Shown: one piece after another, positions 4,868 to 6,390 of the stretch
Layout: every line of letters starts with the position of its first letter
Numbering within the stretch: position 1 is the stretch's first letter
Assembly: GCA_945906015.1 (NCBI GenBank)
Contig: CAMDQV010000121.1
Location: 1 to 6,390, forward strand
Length of the DNA stretch: 6,390 bases
Direction: 5' to 3'
DNA from: Pedobacter schmidteae
GTDB taxonomy: Bacteria; Bacteroidota; Bacteroidia; Sphingobacteriales; Sphingobacteriaceae
Translations under genes and position numbers: made by a program
Notes under the pieces: model-generated
Database searches by the model: none
Told to the model about the DNA's origin: nothing
What the model saw: only the letters and a program-made list of their open reading frames with translations

Positions 4868-6390
4868 ATGAACCGCATTTTCATACTATTTATATTACTT
4901 ATATCTGGCACTTCTGCAATGGCCCAGTTTGGGAGAACAGGAACGCCAACACCTGCAAGGACTACTTCTAATGATGAGTTAAGCTACCTTAATCCTAAAG
5001 AAATGGTCATTGGCGGAACCATTGTCAGCGGTACTCAATTTTTAGATAAGGATGTTCTAATCACCATTTCAAAACTTACCAAGGGTGATAGGATAACTGT
5101 ACCGGGTGATGCGACGTCTAATGCAGTTAAAAACTTGTGGGGTCAAGGACTTTTTGACGATGTAAAATTGAATATTACTGAGATCAGATCTGATACTGTC
5201 TTTTTTGAGATCGCTGTGATAGAGCGTCCGCGCTTAAAAAAGATTGAATTATTGGGATTGAAGAAAGGAGAAATAGGAGATGTAAATGATAAATTAAAAG
5301 ATAAAACTGGCAAAGTTGTTAATGAGAATTTATTAAAAACTACCACAGATATCATTAAAAAGCATTTTACTGAAAAAGGATTTCTGTTTACTGATCTAAC
5401 AATCGTTCAGAGGAAAGATACAGCTGAGGCTAATAATATAATCCTCGATATTAAAGTTGAGAAAAATGATCGTGTAAAAATAAGTGAGGTATTATTTACT
5501 GGAAATAAAGACTTTAAAAATAAGACCCTAAAAAAATATCTTAAAAAGACTAAAGAGAAAGCCATCTATAAAGTGTTTGGTTCAGGAAAGTTTCTTCAGA
5601 ATAAATATGATGAAGATAAACTAAAAATGATCTCTAAAATGCAGGAAAAAGGATATAGAGATGCAGAAATAATAAAGGATACAACTTATCGCACAGGAAA
5701 AAGTACAATTGGTGTGAAGATTGATATTTACGAAGGTCCTAAATATTATTTCGGAAATGTTACTTGGGCTGGGAATGCAAAATATTCAACCAAAATATTG
5801 GATGCAATACTTGCAATTAAAAAGGGGGAAGTCTTTAGCGAAAAGAAATTAGATAGAAAACTGTCTAATAGCCCTGGAGCTGATGATGTTTCATCTCTTT
5901 ATTTGAATGATGGATATCTTACATATAGTGTTGATCCGGTTCAAACTAAAGTTTATGGTGATACAATTGACCTTGAAATAAGGATGTATGAAGGTCCGCA
6001 ATACACCATTAATAAAATAATGGTAAAAGGTAATGAGCTTACAAATGATAAGGTTATTCTTAGAGAGATCCGTACCAAACCGGGACAGAAATTTTCAAAA
6101 GAACTTATTGTTCGTAGTACTCGTGAAATCGCTCAGCTAGGAAATTTTGATGATACAAAAACTGATCCTAAGCCGATTAATATAAATCCAAATGATGGAA
6201 CTGTAGATATTGAATATAATGTTGTTGAAAAGCCTTCTGATCAGATTGAACTATCTGGTGGTTTTGGAGGAGGCCGTGTGGTGGGTACTCTAGGTTTGAC
6301 CTTTAATAATTTCTCTGCACGAAATCTATTTAATATGAGTGCTTGGAAACCGTTGCCTAAGGGTGATGGACAAAAACTAAGTATCAGGGG
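4868..6390 (+). CDS. bamA: Outer-membrane assembly factor BamA, 5' portion (truncated by the window end)
   Basis: BamA is the Omp85-family core of the machinery that folds beta-barrel proteins into the outer membrane. The reading frame stays open to the window end, giving 507 complete codons of a protein that is usually over 800 residues in Bacteroidota. A signal peptide (hydrophobic residues 4-14, cleavage after AMA at 19) leads to a short Pro/Thr-rich linker. Five POTRA domains follow, roughly at 46-121, 122-202, 203-290, 291-376 and 377-455. Their ends show the typical pattern, for example ERPRLKKIELLG (119-130), EGPKYYFGNVTWAGN (289-303) and EGPQYTINKIMVKGN (375-389). The barrel begins near QIELSGGFGGGR (459-470) and runs into FNNFSARNLFN (479-489), a first-strands motif typical of Bacteroidota BamA. 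An in-frame stop (TAA, 4856-4858) just upstream fixes the start. The POTRA region is rich in Lys, Asp and Glu. The rest of the barrel, including the RGF loop region, lies beyond the window. Confidence 0.96.
   Translation, partial: MNRIFILFILLISGTSAMAQFGRTGTPTPARTTSNDELSYLNPKEMVIGGTIVSGTQFLDKDVLITISKLTKGDRITVPGDATSNAVKNLWGQGLFDDVKLNITEIRSDTVFFEIAVIERPRLKKIELLGLKKGEIGDVNDKLKDKTGKVVNENLLKTTTDIIKKHFTEKGFLFTDLTIVQRKDTAEANNIILDIKVEKNDRVKISEVLFTGNKDFKNKTLKKYLKKTKEKAIYKVFGSGKFLQNKYDEDKLKMISKMQEKGYRDAEIIKDTTYRTGKSTIGVKIDIYEGPKYYFGNVTWAGNAKYSTKILDAILAIKKGEVFSEKKLDRKLSNSPGADDVSSLYLNDGYLTYSVDPVQTKVYGDTIDLEIRMYEGPQYTINKIMVKGNELTNDKVILREIRTKPGQKFSKELIVRSTREIAQLGNFDDTKTDPKPININPNDGTVDIEYNVVEKPSDQIELSGGFGGGRVVGTLGLTFNNFSARNLFNMSAWKPLPKGDGQKLSIR

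Noticed and set aside
5143..5355. Open frame of about 70 codons on the minus strand within bamA
   Set aside because: It lies wholly opposite the POTRA-coding region, is a low-complexity Ser/Phe-rich translation caused by the AT-rich codons of bamA, and has no homology signal.
1..6390. Mobile element, defence system, CRISPR array or tRNA gene
   Set aside because: All sizeable frames are accounted for by housekeeping genes in an ordinary Bacteroidota order; there are no transposase motifs, terminal repeats, spaced direct repeats or cloverleaf sequences, and codon use looks even throughout.

Overview
This AT-rich window is a chromosomal housekeeping segment of a member of the Bacteroidota, most likely a Sphingobacteriia-type organism. 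Several things point there. The gene order is a GatB/YqeY protein, an alpha/beta hydrolase, a CBS-domain protein, NAD kinase, a DUF6089/PorG-type outer-membrane protein, isoprenyl transferase and BamA. The UppS and BamA variants are of Bacteroidota type. No start codon has a convincing Shine-Dalgarno sequence. Several intergenic regions carry matches to the Bacteroidota promoter -7 element (TAnnTTTG). The class-level placement is inferred from remembered gene order, not from a search.

Layout, all on the + strand. Positions 1-87 are a leader with a good -7 promoter match, followed by a YqeY-family protein (88-540). A 118-nt gap holds a possible weak terminator and a promoter candidate. A tight four-gene cluster follows (659-3793; gaps of 8, 9 and 16 nt): an alpha/beta hydrolase, a double-CBS protein with an ACT-like tail, NAD kinase (nadK), and a secreted beta-barrel protein of the DUF6089/PorG type. 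A 272-nt gap then holds a hairpin terminator candidate and a promoter candidate. The window closes with the isoprenyl transferase uppS (4066-4806) and, 61 nt later, the start of bamA (4868 to the window end), which is cut off just after the transmembrane barrel begins.

How the genes fit together: the second half is an envelope-building cluster. UppS makes the lipid carrier for peptidoglycan and surface glycans, BamA inserts beta-barrels into the outer membrane, and the PorG-like protein is itself a predicted barrel, so it would be a BamA client and possibly part of the type IX secretion machinery. The nadK cluster adds NADP(H) supply and a putative adenine-nucleotide sensor (the CBS protein). 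There are no RNA genes, mobile elements, CRISPR arrays or signs of horizontal transfer.

I looked for an undescribed system and did not find a convincing one. The items that best repay a second look are the CBS-ACT protein next to NAD kinase, the uncharacterised hydrolase in the same cluster, and the control elements between the DUF6089 gene and uppS.
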